This document shows positions 25,898-34,106 of a stretch of DNA of 64,000 nt, one piece after another; the stretch's first letter is position 1; each line of letters begins with the position of its first letter. The stretch comes from CAZICM01 sp964537685 (GTDB taxonomy: Bacteria > Myxococcota_A > Polyangia > Polyangiales > Polyangiaceae), in NCBI GenBank assembly GCA_964537685.1, contig CAZICM010000007.1, positions 124,001 to 188,000 of the forward strand, in the 5' to 3' direction. A program made the position numbers and the translations under genes. The notes below the pieces were generated by a model that was not told where the DNA came from, searched no databases, and was given only the letters and a program-made list of their open reading frames with translations.

Positions 25898-26350
25898 ATG
25901 AACGACCTCCCCCACTGGAAACTCCTCTGGACCCAAGCCCGCCAAGCCAAATCCAATCCCCACCTCGAATTGAATCGCACCGTCCAGCTTATGGAACAGG
26001 CCCTTCTCGAAGCCCGCTCCGAATTGTCCCATGCCGACCCCGAAGCATATTTGCCCAAGCTGTTGAATGCCCTCGCCAGCCTTTACCGCAAAGTCGGACG
26101 CTTGGACGATGCCATCAACGCCGCCCGCGAAGGTTTGGCTCGCCGCCGCGAAGGTCTGCCCCGAATCCCCGCGCTCATCGGTAATGATGTGATGTTTCTC
26201 TGTTTGGTTTTGCAGGCCAAAGGTGAGATAAAAGAAGCGCTCGCCCTCGCCGAGGAAGGTCTGGCCCTGTATTCAGATGCCTACGGGCCAGACCATGGGG
26301 AAACACGCTATGTGCTGAGCGTTAGAAATAGGCTCCGCTCATTCGAATAA
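25898..26350 (+). CDS. Small TPR-repeat protein
   Basis: A 150-residue all-helical protein with about three tetratricopeptide-like units: LPKLLNALASLYRKVGRLDD, then a degenerate one, then GEIKEALALAEEGLALY. It ends with PDHGETRYVLSVRNRL, a common last unit. No signal peptide or membrane segment; likely a cytoplasmic scaffold. The start at 25898 is an ATG with a poor ribosome site. It stands alone between the Septu-like pair and an orphan gene on the other strand. Function unknown. Confidence 0.65.
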   Translation: MNDLPHWKLLWTQARQAKSNPHLELNRTVQLMEQALLEARSELSHADPEAYLPKLLNALASLYRKVGRLDDAINAAREGLARRREGLPRIPALIGNDVMFLCLVLQAKGEIKEALALAEEGLALYSDAYGPDHGETRYVLSVRNRLRSFE

Positions 26351-26375
26351 TACGCAATCCTTCAATCCTGAATTT

Positions 26376-27146
26376 CTATGCCGGCACCGGCGCCTTCGCC
26401 CCCTTCTTCGATACCTTTCTCAGCGCGCTCAGCGCAAAGGTCTTCGCTATTGCACTCTCCCCCAACTCACGGCTCGCGCTTCGGGCCGCCCTCCGCGCCG
26501 CCCGGCAGTTTTCTACAATTAAGCCGTCAAGCAAATCCATCAGCTCCGTTTGCGCTGGCGTGCCCTTCGCCGTTATGTTTGCATTGCTTGCCGCACGTAA
26601 CCCAGGTGCCGAGATCTCCAACTCCGCGAGCACCCCAGCCCCGCCCCGCTTCAGCGCCGCATTCGCAATCGCCGCGTTCTTGAACAATGGAATAAATTGC
26701 TCCAGTTGATTCGCAAGCGTTGCTCCATCCACCGGACTTTCCGAGCATAGGTCCAGTACCGATTGGATCGCAAGTACCGCCGCTTTTTCTTCAGACCCCT
26801 CCATCTTGAGCAAGGCTCCCTTGATATTCCGCGCGATGGCCATCGTGCGCATCCTTAGCTTTTTGCCCCGTTGAAACGAATCGCTATAGGCCGCACTGTG
26901 CTGCTTCTTGTCCGCGCGGGCATCCTGGCGCCCTACCGTGGCCGCAATCAGCGCGCCCATATAGTCCTTGAGGTCAGCGGCATCCTCGGGACTATATCCA
27001 TGCGCCTCAAGGGCAGGCCCATGTTGAGCATAGGCATTGGATGTAAGCTGTGCTTGGGTGAGGGTATCGTTAGAGCTAAAGTATTTTCCAAGGGCGACGA
27101 ACGCAGACTTGGCTTCAGACGAGATGGTATTGGGATCGAATGTCAT
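26376..27146 (-). CDS. Hypothetical helical protein
   Basis: A 256-residue protein I do not recognise. It is predicted almost entirely helical, rich in Ala, Leu and Lys, with no signal peptide, membrane segment or Cys-based motif. The C-terminus is basic (SKKGAKAPVPA). An N-terminal stretch near 25-75 resembles a small helical bundle (LTQAQLTSNAYAQHG). The start is the ATG at 27146. It is convergent with the TPR gene, 25 bases between stops. The tandem-repeat region lies directly upstream. Confidence 0.6.
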   Translation of the reverse strand: MTFDPNTISSEAKSAFVALGKYFSSNDTLTQAQLTSNAYAQHGPALEAHGYSPEDAADLKDYMGALIAATVGRQDARADKKQHSAAYSDSFQRGKKLRMRTMAIARNIKGALLKMEGSEEKAAVLAIQSVLDLCSESPVDGATLANQLEQFIPLFKNAAIANAALKRGGAGVLAELEISAPGLRAASNANITAKGTPAQTELMDLLDGLIVENCRAARRAARSASRELGESAIAKTFALSALRKVSKKGAKAPVPA

Positions 27147-27698
27147 GATGATGACTCCTTGATTGCAATGAACGGTGTTGAGTGAAGGTGGAAGGCGCTG
27201 GGTTGCGGCTTCCGTCCCGCGCGTTTGCGCTGGATAATGAGGTGAACGGCAGGGCTTGAAAGGCTATTCCAGGGATGGAAGGCGTTTTTTGGGGGGCGGT
27301 GTTGGTGCAGGGGCGGCTCACAAAATTCAAAAGAAAATTTATTTTTGTTTCTTTTTGAATCGGCGGACGATGAGCCGAGAAGTGGTGAAGTGAGTCCGCG
27401 GGGTGATGGAGGATGCGCGGGTTCTGATGGAGTCTGAATGCGAAGGGATGGAATAGGCCCAGGCTTCTGATGGAGTCTGAACGCAAATGGATGGAATGAC
27501 GCCCGAGCTCTGATGGAGTCTGAACGCAAATGGATGGAATGACACCCGAGCTCTGATGGAACATGGCCGCGAAGGGATGGAATGACCCGGGGCTTCTGAT
27601 GGAGTCTGTATGCGAAGGGATGGAATGACCCGGGGCTTCTGATGGAGTCTGCCCCAATCCCGGCGGAATCATCTCAGAGAAGGGCGAACGCAGCGCCC
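27147..27698. other. Intergenic region carrying a minisatellite
   Basis: Open frames exist on the minus strand but follow the repeat units, whose lengths (42-45 bases) shift frame from copy to copy, so they are unlikely to be coding. The 3' part is taken up by the tandem repeat at 27417-27655. The rest is unremarkable. Confidence 0.6.
27417..27655. repeat. Imperfect tandem repeat, about 5.5 copies of a 43-bp unit
   Basis: Each unit begins with TTCTGATGGAGTCTG or CTCTGATGGA and ends with GGATGGAATGAC plus a C/G-rich tail. Unit lengths are about 43, 45, 43, 42 and 43 bases, then a partial copy. There are no conserved spacers, so this is a minisatellite and not a CRISPR array. Confidence 0.85.
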
Positions 27699-30600
27699 CT
27701 ACTTCAGTTTCTCAAAATGCTCCCGTATTCCAGCATCCGCATTGGTCCACAGCGCGTTGATCTGCTTGTCGATCTCGTCCGCTTCCGCATGGCGCTTCTG
27801 CGCCCGGTATAGCGCTCCCCGCTTGATGCGCGCGATCACCGTCGAAAGCGCCATGGCCTCAATCATTCGGGGATCTTCCGCCAGCTTTAATGCCGCTTCC
27901 GCTTCCTGTTCTTTCCCCACCCCAAGCAAGGCCATCGCCCCTTCCAATGCCAGTATGCGCTTCATCGCAAATGGCGCATTCGAGGCCGATAACCAAAGCT
28001 TCGCCGCTTCTTCGTTCCCTCTTAACCTCCGAATCGCCGGCAAGAGCGTAAGCTGTGCCCTCTGCCGCTGGTCAACGGTCTGATCAGGCTTCGCCGCAAT
28101 GAGCTCCTCCATGGCTTTTAAACGCTCCTCGGCCTTCTGTTTCGAATGTTTGCTGTCGTGTTGCAGAAGCAAGAGTTCTATATACAGTTGGGTGATTTCC
28201 CGAGTTTCAGCATTGAAATCCTTGACCAGCGCTTGGATTCGCTCGAGTCGCTCTTTGCTCGGAAGCGGCAGGGGCAGCCAAAGCCGCTGCGATAGGTGCC
28301 GGGCCATCATGAGATTTGCCTTGTTTTTCTGCGGGAACTCGATGTTGCCATCCACATCATGCTGTTTGGCCGTCAGATTGAAGCCATCCATGATTCGGCC
28401 TTCCAAAAAGTAGGACGCCGCGAGTACATTGGCCCCCCAATTGGATACCATCGAACGCGGAATCCCCATCATCCAATTTGCAATTTCTCTGGCTTCTTTG
28501 GGTGACCATGTTGCAAGTGCAAGCCATGCCCGGCCTACGTCAAAATAAAAGCTGCCCGATACGCCGCTCGTGAGACCAAGCTGGGTTCCAAGCTCAACCG
28601 CCTGTTTGGCTTTGGGGATTTGGTTGGTTAGGAAATAATGCGACACCGACATGTCCCAGGATAGCGCCTCGGGAATATACTTGCGCGTCAATTCCATGTA
28701 TTTAGCCTCGCGATTGAGGTCCCGAGGCGCAAACCCTGGATTGCAAGCGTCGCGCATCACCCAAACCGCTTCGGCTGGATCGAGTTTCCACAGGCGATCG
28801 TGAAGGGCTTGGCCTTCTTCGGGCGATGCACCACCCAGTGTGTCTTTGGTCATCGTGGCCAAAATCTGCGTGTCTTGAGGATCTTCCGTGTACGCCTTGC
28901 GCAAAAGGGAGACGCCTTTGGGGATGGGGTTTTGAGGATCGCCGAATCCTTTCATTTCAAGGGAATGGCGCAGGTAGTTGGCTTGCGCGGATGGCAGGCT
29001 TGGGAGCAGTTCGCGCGCGCGGGCCGCATAGGCTTGGCGGTTTTCCAGGGTGCCCACTTCGGTGACAAGCGCCATCAGATACGAGAGTGCGGAATTGGGC
29101 TCGGCCTTGATGAGTTCCCGCACGGCGGCTTGATCGTCGACCTCGTAGTCGAGAATCATCCTGAGCCAGGTTTTTCGAAGCCGGCGCGCGCTGTCGGCGT
29201 CTTTGGCTCCCCAGCGGGCGATTTCCTCTTGAGACAGCGGGCCGGCCGTGAGTTGGCGGGCGAGTTTTGGAATGGCTTCAACGATCGCTTCAAGCGGCGT
29301 CGGCGCTTTGGCACCGGCTGTTTTGTCGGCGATCTTGAGCGTGACCTCGGCGCTGTTTTCCGACAGAACGGTGTGTACCGATAGGTTGTGGGAAGGGGAA
29401 GGCTTGTTCCAATCGACGCCGAGTTCCAAGGCTAGGCGGCTGCATGCGGCAAAGCCAATGGCGCGATCGAGTTCGGGTACAGGGTTGCCGCCGCTCAGTG
29501 TGGAGGGTTCGCATCCTAGAGAGTTTACGATGAGCGCGGGGGGCGCTTTTTCTGAAGCTGTGGCGGGCGATTCGGCGGGTTTGGCAGGCCATGCGAGGTA
29601 GAGCCCTGCCGCGGAGAGCGCGAGGACAAGCGTTCCCACCGCAATCCAAAGACCTTGTCTTTTCGGTGATTTTTGTTTTTGGAGCCGGCTGTCGTTGGTT
29701 TTGTCGGGGTCGACGCTTTTGAGTTCGGCCGGCGCTTGGGGCGTGGGAGCTGGGTCACAGCAGGGATTGGAGGCCGAGTCGGCGGCTGTGCTGGCCGGTG
29801 AGGATTGGCCGGCCGAGCTTGGAATGTCTTTGGGTATGCGGGTTCTGTCCGTGGATATGTCCGCAAATGGCTCGAAAGCATCCGCGGCGTCGTCGATGGT
29901 GAGAAAGCGGTCTTCGGGGCGTTTCGCCATGGCGCGGAACAGCGCTTGTTCAAGCGCCGCAGGTGCGTCGGGCACAAATGCGCTGAGCGGTTTCGGTGTG
30001 GAGGTAAGGATTTTCGAAAGCAGCGCCACCGATGTGTCGCCGGAAAATGGCGCTTCGCCCGTGATGAGTTCATAGGCTGTTACGGCCCATGCAAATTCAT
30101 CGGTGCGGCCATCCACGTCGTCTCCGCGCAATTGTTCAGGCGCGAGATAGCGGGGTGTTCCAATTAGCGTTCCCTCGGCCGTTACCGTCGCCGAGTCGCC
30201 TTGAACAAGCTTCGACTGGGCTTGCGAGGCATTGCGTTCTAGCCGCGCAATGCCGAAATCCAGCACTTTTACGACGCCGTCCGTCCGCACCATGATGTTA
30301 TCGGGCTTGACATCGCGGTGAACGAGGGAGGCCCGGTGAGCCGCTCCCAGTGCCCGCGCCGCATCGACAAGCCAGCGCAGCTTGCGGCCGAGGGAAATGG
30401 ATGGGTCGCCAATGAAATGCCGGAGTGAGCGGCCCCGGATAAGCTCCATGGCGATATACATTTCGGTGTCGACTTCGCCCACGTCGTAAATGACAACGGC
30501 GTTGGGGTGCTCAAATGCCGCGATGGCGCGAGCTTCCCGGAGCAGGCGCTGGGCGTGGGCCGGTTTCCCTTCGTGTTTGACAAGCTTTAGCGCGACGTTG

Positions 30601-30704
30601 CGCTGAAGCCGTGTGTCGACGGCTTCATACACATCGCCCATTCCCCCGCTACCAAGAATGCCTTGAAGGATGTAGCGGCCAACTGGATCGCCCGGTGTTC
30701 TCAT
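27699..30704 (-). CDS. Transmembrane Ser/Thr protein kinase with large helical C-terminal domain
   Basis: A 1001-residue kinase. Kinase domain 10-275: GSGGMG at 18-23, Lys40, HRDVKPDN at 129-136, DFG at 149-151, APE at 188-190. A Ser/Pro-rich linker leads to a predicted transmembrane helix at about 350-372. The remaining ~620 residues are helical and TPR-like (repeated YAARARELLPSLPSA, KAKQAVELGTQLGL, EQEAEAALKLAEDP), a likely extracytoplasmic or protein-binding sensor. The ATG at 30704 has AAGGA three bases away, rather close. A LexA-like box covers the region just upstream of the start. The kinase call is certain; ligand and substrate unknown. Confidence 0.92.
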   Translation of the reverse strand: MRTPGDPVGRYILQGILGSGGMGDVYEAVDTRLQRNVALKLVKHEGKPAHAQRLLREARAIAAFEHPNAVVIYDVGEVDTEMYIAMELIRGRSLRHFIGDPSISLGRKLRWLVDAARALGAAHRASLVHRDVKPDNIMVRTDGVVKVLDFGIARLERNASQAQSKLVQGDSATVTAEGTLIGTPRYLAPEQLRGDDVDGRTDEFAWAVTAYELITGEAPFSGDTSVALLSKILTSTPKPLSAFVPDAPAALEQALFRAMAKRPEDRFLTIDDAADAFEPFADISTDRTRIPKDIPSSAGQSSPASTAADSASNPCCDPAPTPQAPAELKSVDPDKTNDSRLQKQKSPKRQGLWIAVGTLVLALSAAGLYLAWPAKPAESPATASEKAPPALIVNSLGCEPSTLSGGNPVPELDRAIGFAACSRLALELGVDWNKPSPSHNLSVHTVLSENSAEVTLKIADKTAGAKAPTPLEAIVEAIPKLARQLTAGPLSQEEIARWGAKDADSARRLRKTWLRMILDYEVDDQAAVRELIKAEPNSALSYLMALVTEVGTLENRQAYAARARELLPSLPSAQANYLRHSLEMKGFGDPQNPIPKGVSLLRKAYTEDPQDTQILATMTKDTLGGASPEEGQALHDRLWKLDPAEAVWVMRDACNPGFAPRDLNREAKYMELTRKYIPEALSWDMSVSHYFLTNQIPKAKQAVELGTQLGLTSGVSGSFYFDVGRAWLALATWSPKEAREIANWMMGIPRSMVSNWGANVLAASYFLEGRIMDGFNLTAKQHDVDGNIEFPQKNKANLMMARHLSQRLWLPLPLPSKERLERIQALVKDFNAETREITQLYIELLLLQHDSKHSKQKAEERLKAMEELIAAKPDQTVDQRQRAQLTLLPAIRRLRGNEEAAKLWLSASNAPFAMKRILALEGAMALLGVGKEQEAEAALKLAEDPRMIEAMALSTVIARIKRGALYRAQKRHAEADEIDKQINALWTNADAGIREHFEKLK

Positions 30705-30709
30705 TTTCC

Positions 30710-30726
30710 TTGTACACCCGTTCAGG
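30710..30726. promoter_or_regulatory. LexA-like SOS box at the start of a kinase gene
   Basis: On the plus strand TTGTACACCCGTTCAGG matches 16 of 17 positions of the Myxococcus-type LexA motif CTRHAMRYBYGTTCAGS as I recall it. It also contains the inverted repeat ACACC-CGTTCA-GGTGT. It lies 6-22 bases before the kinase start and overlaps its ribosome site. Confidence 0.45.
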
Positions 30727-31000
30727 TGTTCTGAAGCCTTATGGCAACAGATGCCAGTGGTCCACAGGATCTATGGCATCACTGCCATGTTGTGGATACG
30801 CACGGGCCGCCCCTCAATATACGTCGTCCCTCAAAGAATCGGGTTGTCGAGGTGGGTTGAGGCGATTTGCAGGGAGGGCTGGTTTCGCTGCAGGGAACGG
30901 AACGGAGGCCCGCTCGCTGCCGGCGGGCTGAAGCGGGCTGCGGCGTAACAGCGTAACAGGCGGGCGTAACGGTGACAGGTTACGGTGTTACGGCGGCGGG
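30727..31000. other. Intergenic region with CGTAAC repeats
   Basis: Between a kinase start and the stop of a lipoprotein gene on the same strand. Near 30940-31000 the motif CGTAAC recurs several times, and CGTAAC...GTTACG pairs can form short hairpins. These may be a terminator for the lipoprotein gene. No gene seen. Confidence 0.4.
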
Positions 31001-31498
31001 TTAGGGAACGCGCTTCAAACGGCTTGTTCCTGGCCAGGTGCCGCCCGCGTCTTTCACTTCAACCTGGCCGTCGGGAAGAAAACGGCACTGCGCACCATCA
31101 AACATAAATCCCCGGGCAAATAGCTTGAATTCGTCGCCGTTTTCGTTGTCGGTCACGAAGCTCATGCGTTCTTCGACCTTGTCGATTTTGGCGACGGCTA
31201 CGCTGCCTTCGAAGCTGATCCGAAGGCCGTTGAACATCGTTCCGATGAGTGGCATCGCTTCATCGGGAATGGGTTTTAACGATTCGTAGTGAACGATTTC
31301 CCACGTTCCTTGAAGCTTTTCGCTTGCGGCGGGGGCCTTGGGCGGCGGCGGCGGAGGAGGCGCCACGGAAGCCGATGTTGGAGGGGGAGCCGTTTTAGGT
31401 CCAGGGCTTTGGACGGGTTCGCTGGGGCCGCAAGCGATTGCGGACAAGGCTAAAACCGTCACAAGAGCGGATGAGATGGGTGTGGTTGAGCGCGCCAA
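31001..31498 (-). CDS. Putative lipoprotein with lipocalin-like domain
   Basis: A 165-residue predicted lipoprotein. The signal peptide ends in a good lipobox, SAIAC, with lipidation at Cys23. A Pro-rich linker (about 30-55, including a run of seven prolines) is followed by a small beta-rich domain beginning LQGTWEIVHYES and ending GTSRLKRVP. This resembles the short lipocalin-like fold of other orphan lipoproteins. Start is TTG at 31498; there is no clear ribosome site and no better upstream start, so the start is uncertain. Function unknown. Confidence 0.6.
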   Translation of the reverse strand: MARSTTPISSALVTVLALSAIACGPSEPVQSPGPKTAPPPTSASVAPPPPPPPKAPAASEKLQGTWEIVHYESLKPIPDEAMPLIGTMFNGLRISFEGSVAVAKIDKVEERMSFVTDNENGDEFKLFARGFMFDGAQCRFLPDGQVEVKDAGGTWPGTSRLKRVP

Positions 31499-31595
31499 GG
31501 AGCGTGAACCCTAGAGGATTGTGGTTCTTATCTCAAGATTTGAAAGAAGAAGACTGGCGCATAATTCGATGAGATTGGGCCACAAAGCCGTTTGG

Positions 31596-32006
31596 TTAGT
31601 CGGCGGCATCGGTTGTGCGCTTGCGAAGCAAGGTGCGAAGCTCGCCGGGCCTGCGAAATCCTAGGCGCTGAGCGACTTCGCTTTCGTCGAGTCCTCCCGC
31701 GAGGAGGGCTCGAGCCCGGGTGGCCCGCACTTGGTTGTAGTAGCCGCGGGGTGAGCAATCGAAGGCGGCTCTGAACATACGGGCAAAGTGAAATTCCGAT
31801 AAGTCGAGGTCGAGGGCGACTTCGTAGGAACGAAGGCGCTGGCCCGCTTCTGCGGCACTCCGGAGGCGTTCTTTAGCGAGTCTCATCCGTTCAGCCATGG
31901 GCAGCGGTTCGGGCTTGGCGGGCCGCGGAAAACGCACGGCGAGAGGCTGTAGGCGAGAGGGCAAATGGGGGTTCGTAGGGAGTTGAATTTGAGCAACGCT
32001 TCTCAC
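31596..32006 (-). CDS. AraC-type DNA-binding domain protein
   Basis: A 136-residue transcription factor that is essentially only an AraC/XylS DNA-binding domain. Two helix-turn-helix units are visible: SYEVALDLDLSEFHFARMFRAAF then CSPRGYYNQVRATRARALLAGG with ESEVAQRLGFRRPGELRTLLRK. No effector-binding domain is present. I chose the GTG at 32006 because GGAGA lies seven bases upstream; a TTG at 32024 is possible but less likely. It may be regulated at the level of its own expression or by a partner. Targets unknown. Confidence 0.75.
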   Translation of the reverse strand: MRSVAQIQLPTNPHLPSRLQPLAVRFPRPAKPEPLPMAERMRLAKERLRSAAEAGQRLRSYEVALDLDLSEFHFARMFRAAFDCSPRGYYNQVRATRARALLAGGLDESEVAQRLGFRRPGELRTLLRKRTTDAAD

Positions 32007-32135
32007 GGGACATCTCCAAGGCAACTGCGGCTACCACTCTGAATGGTGAGTGGCACCGGGATGCCCGGACGTCACTGCAACACCAATGCCAAGCCCTGAA
32101 GCGCGAGAGCGAACTTGATTGTATTGACGTGCAAT

Positions 32136-34106
32136 TTAAACGTCTAGTTCGGCATTGGGGGCCCGTTCCATGATGAAGCGGAAGCGGGCTTGAGGATCTT
32201 TGCCCATCAATTCGTTGAGGACGCGATCGGTTTCCAAATCGCCTTCGATGACCACGCGGAGGGCGCGGCGCCTGCGGATATCGAGGGTGGTTGCGCGAAG
32301 CTCCTCGGCTGGCATTTCGCCGAGACCTTTAAAACGCGAGATTTCGGGTTTGGCCGTCTTGGGGAGCGAGGCCAATATCTTGTCCCGCTCTTTGTCGTCG
32401 AGTGCCCAGAAGGTCTCTTTTCCGGCGTCAATCCGGTAGAGCGGAGGCTGCGCCAGATAGATATGGCCGCCTTTTACGAGACCGGGCAGGTGGCGGTAGA
32501 AGAAGGTCAAGAGCAGCGTTGCGATGTGCTGGCCATCGCTGTCGGCGTCCATCAAGAGGAAGATCCTCCCGTAGCGCAGTTTGGTTGCATCGAAGTCTTT
32601 GCCAAAGCCGCAGCCCAGCGCGCTGACGATGTCTTGAAGCTCTTTGTTGCTGAGGACTTTGGATGTGGATGCCTGTTCGGCATTCAGCACCTTTCCCCGG
32701 AGAGGCAAAATCGCTTGTGTTTTGCGGTCGCGGCCCTGTTTTGCGGAGCCGCCGGCGCTGTCGCCCTCGACGATGAAGAGTTCGCTTTCGTTGGGATCGG
32801 TCGATGAACAATCGGCGAGTTTTCCGGGCAAATTAAGCCGGTGGCTGACAGGGGTTTTGCGCAGGACTTGCTGGGTGGCTTCGCGTCTGGCTTCGCGTGC
32901 GCGGGCGGCGAGAATGGAGCGGGCCGCGATGGCTTCGCCGGCCGTGCCGTTTTCGAGGAGCCACTGTTCAAGGGCCGGCCTTACGACGCTTTCGACGGCG
33001 GGGCCCGCTTCTGGATTGTTGAGCCGGTCTTTGGTTTGGCCCTGAAATTGAGGTTCGGGAATGTAAATCGATAAAATCGCCACGACACCTTCGCGGATGT
33101 CCTCGGAGGTGAGAGATAAGCCTTTGGGCTGGATTTTCTTGGCCTCCATGAAGGCGCGCACGGCTTTTACGATGGCGCCGTTGAGGCCGTTTTCATGGGA
33201 GCCGCCCGAGCTCGTCGGAATGCCGTTGACGTAGGAGCGGACGTAATCGTCGGTGGCCTCGGTCCACTGCAGAACGGCTTCGAGCCGGATGCCATCGTCC
33301 TTCGCGATTTGAAAGGGCACGGGATGGGTGATGGGTTTTCCGCGCTGAGCGATGAGTTTGGGCAAATAGTCGGCGATGCCGTTGGGATGCAGAAGTTCGG
33401 CTTCTTCGCCGGTTTTTGAGTCGCGGAAGACAATGGCGAGGCCGCCGTGCAAATAGGCTTTGGCCTCTAGCCTCTCTTTGATGTTGTCTGGATCGAATTG
33501 CCTTGTTTCCCCGAAGATTTGAGGATCGGGCCTGAAATGGATGGTCGTGCCGTGCTTGCGGGTGGACGCGCCTTTTTTGAGTTTGGTGGTTGGAGCGCCC
33601 CGGCTAAAGGTCTGGGAATGCTCGGCTCCGTCGCGAAACACACGCACTTCCATGTGTTCGGAAAGGGCGTTGACGACGGACGATCCAACGCCGTGCAGGC
33701 CGCCCGAAACTTTGTAGCTGTCCTTCGCGAATTTACCGCCTGCATGCAAGGTGCAGAGGATGAGTTCCAAGGCGGGGCGCTTGTAGCGGGGGTGAATATC
33801 GATGGGAATTCCGCGGCCGTCGTCGCCGACGGTGACGCCCCGGTAGTCGCCATCCAAGGTGACTTCGATGCGCTTGGCAAAGCCGTTGATGGCTTCGTCT
33901 ACCGCGTTGTCGACGATCTCCCACAGAAGATGGTGATAGCCGCGTCCATCGGTGCCGCCGATGTACATGGCGGGCCTCATGCGGACGGGCTCTAGGCCCT
34001 CCAAGACCTCGATGTCTTTCGCCGTGTACTGCTGAGCTTTAACGGCTTTGGAGGATGCCGCGCCGGTTTTTCCTGCGGCCTGTGCCTGCTCAAACGGCCC
34101 GCTCAT
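32136..34106 (-). CDS. parE: DNA topoisomerase IV subunit B
   Basis: The ATPase subunit of a type IIA topoisomerase that decatenates and relaxes DNA (656 residues, ParE-like length). GHKL ATPase domain: EIVDNAVDEA, DDGRGIP, GGLHGVGSSVVNALS. TOPRIM domain: IVEGDSAGGSAKQGRDRKTQAILPLRGK and LMDADSDGQHI. It ends RFRFIMERAPNAELDV, typical for GyrB/ParE. The ATG overlaps the stop of the subunit A gene by four bases, so the operon order is A then B. Topoisomerase IV is preferred over gyrase because the partner lacks a GyrA box; a second type II enzyme should exist elsewhere in the genome. Confidence 0.93.
   Translation of the reverse strand: MSGPFEQAQAAGKTGAASSKAVKAQQYTAKDIEVLEGLEPVRMRPAMYIGGTDGRGYHHLLWEIVDNAVDEAINGFAKRIEVTLDGDYRGVTVGDDGRGIPIDIHPRYKRPALELILCTLHAGGKFAKDSYKVSGGLHGVGSSVVNALSEHMEVRVFRDGAEHSQTFSRGAPTTKLKKGASTRKHGTTIHFRPDPQIFGETRQFDPDNIKERLEAKAYLHGGLAIVFRDSKTGEEAELLHPNGIADYLPKLIAQRGKPITHPVPFQIAKDDGIRLEAVLQWTEATDDYVRSYVNGIPTSSGGSHENGLNGAIVKAVRAFMEAKKIQPKGLSLTSEDIREGVVAILSIYIPEPQFQGQTKDRLNNPEAGPAVESVVRPALEQWLLENGTAGEAIAARSILAARAREARREATQQVLRKTPVSHRLNLPGKLADCSSTDPNESELFIVEGDSAGGSAKQGRDRKTQAILPLRGKVLNAEQASTSKVLSNKELQDIVSALGCGFGKDFDATKLRYGRIFLLMDADSDGQHIATLLLTFFYRHLPGLVKGGHIYLAQPPLYRIDAGKETFWALDDKERDKILASLPKTAKPEISRFKGLGEMPAEELRATTLDIRRRRALRVVIEGDLETDRVLNELMGKDPQARFRFIMERAPNAELDV

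Noticed and set aside
27417..27655. CRISPR array
   Set aside because: Units are contiguous, length-variable and lack unique spacers of constant length; no cas genes near.
27115..27672. Minus-strand gene across the minisatellite
   Set aside because: Repeat units change length out of multiples of three and the product is only repeat-derived.
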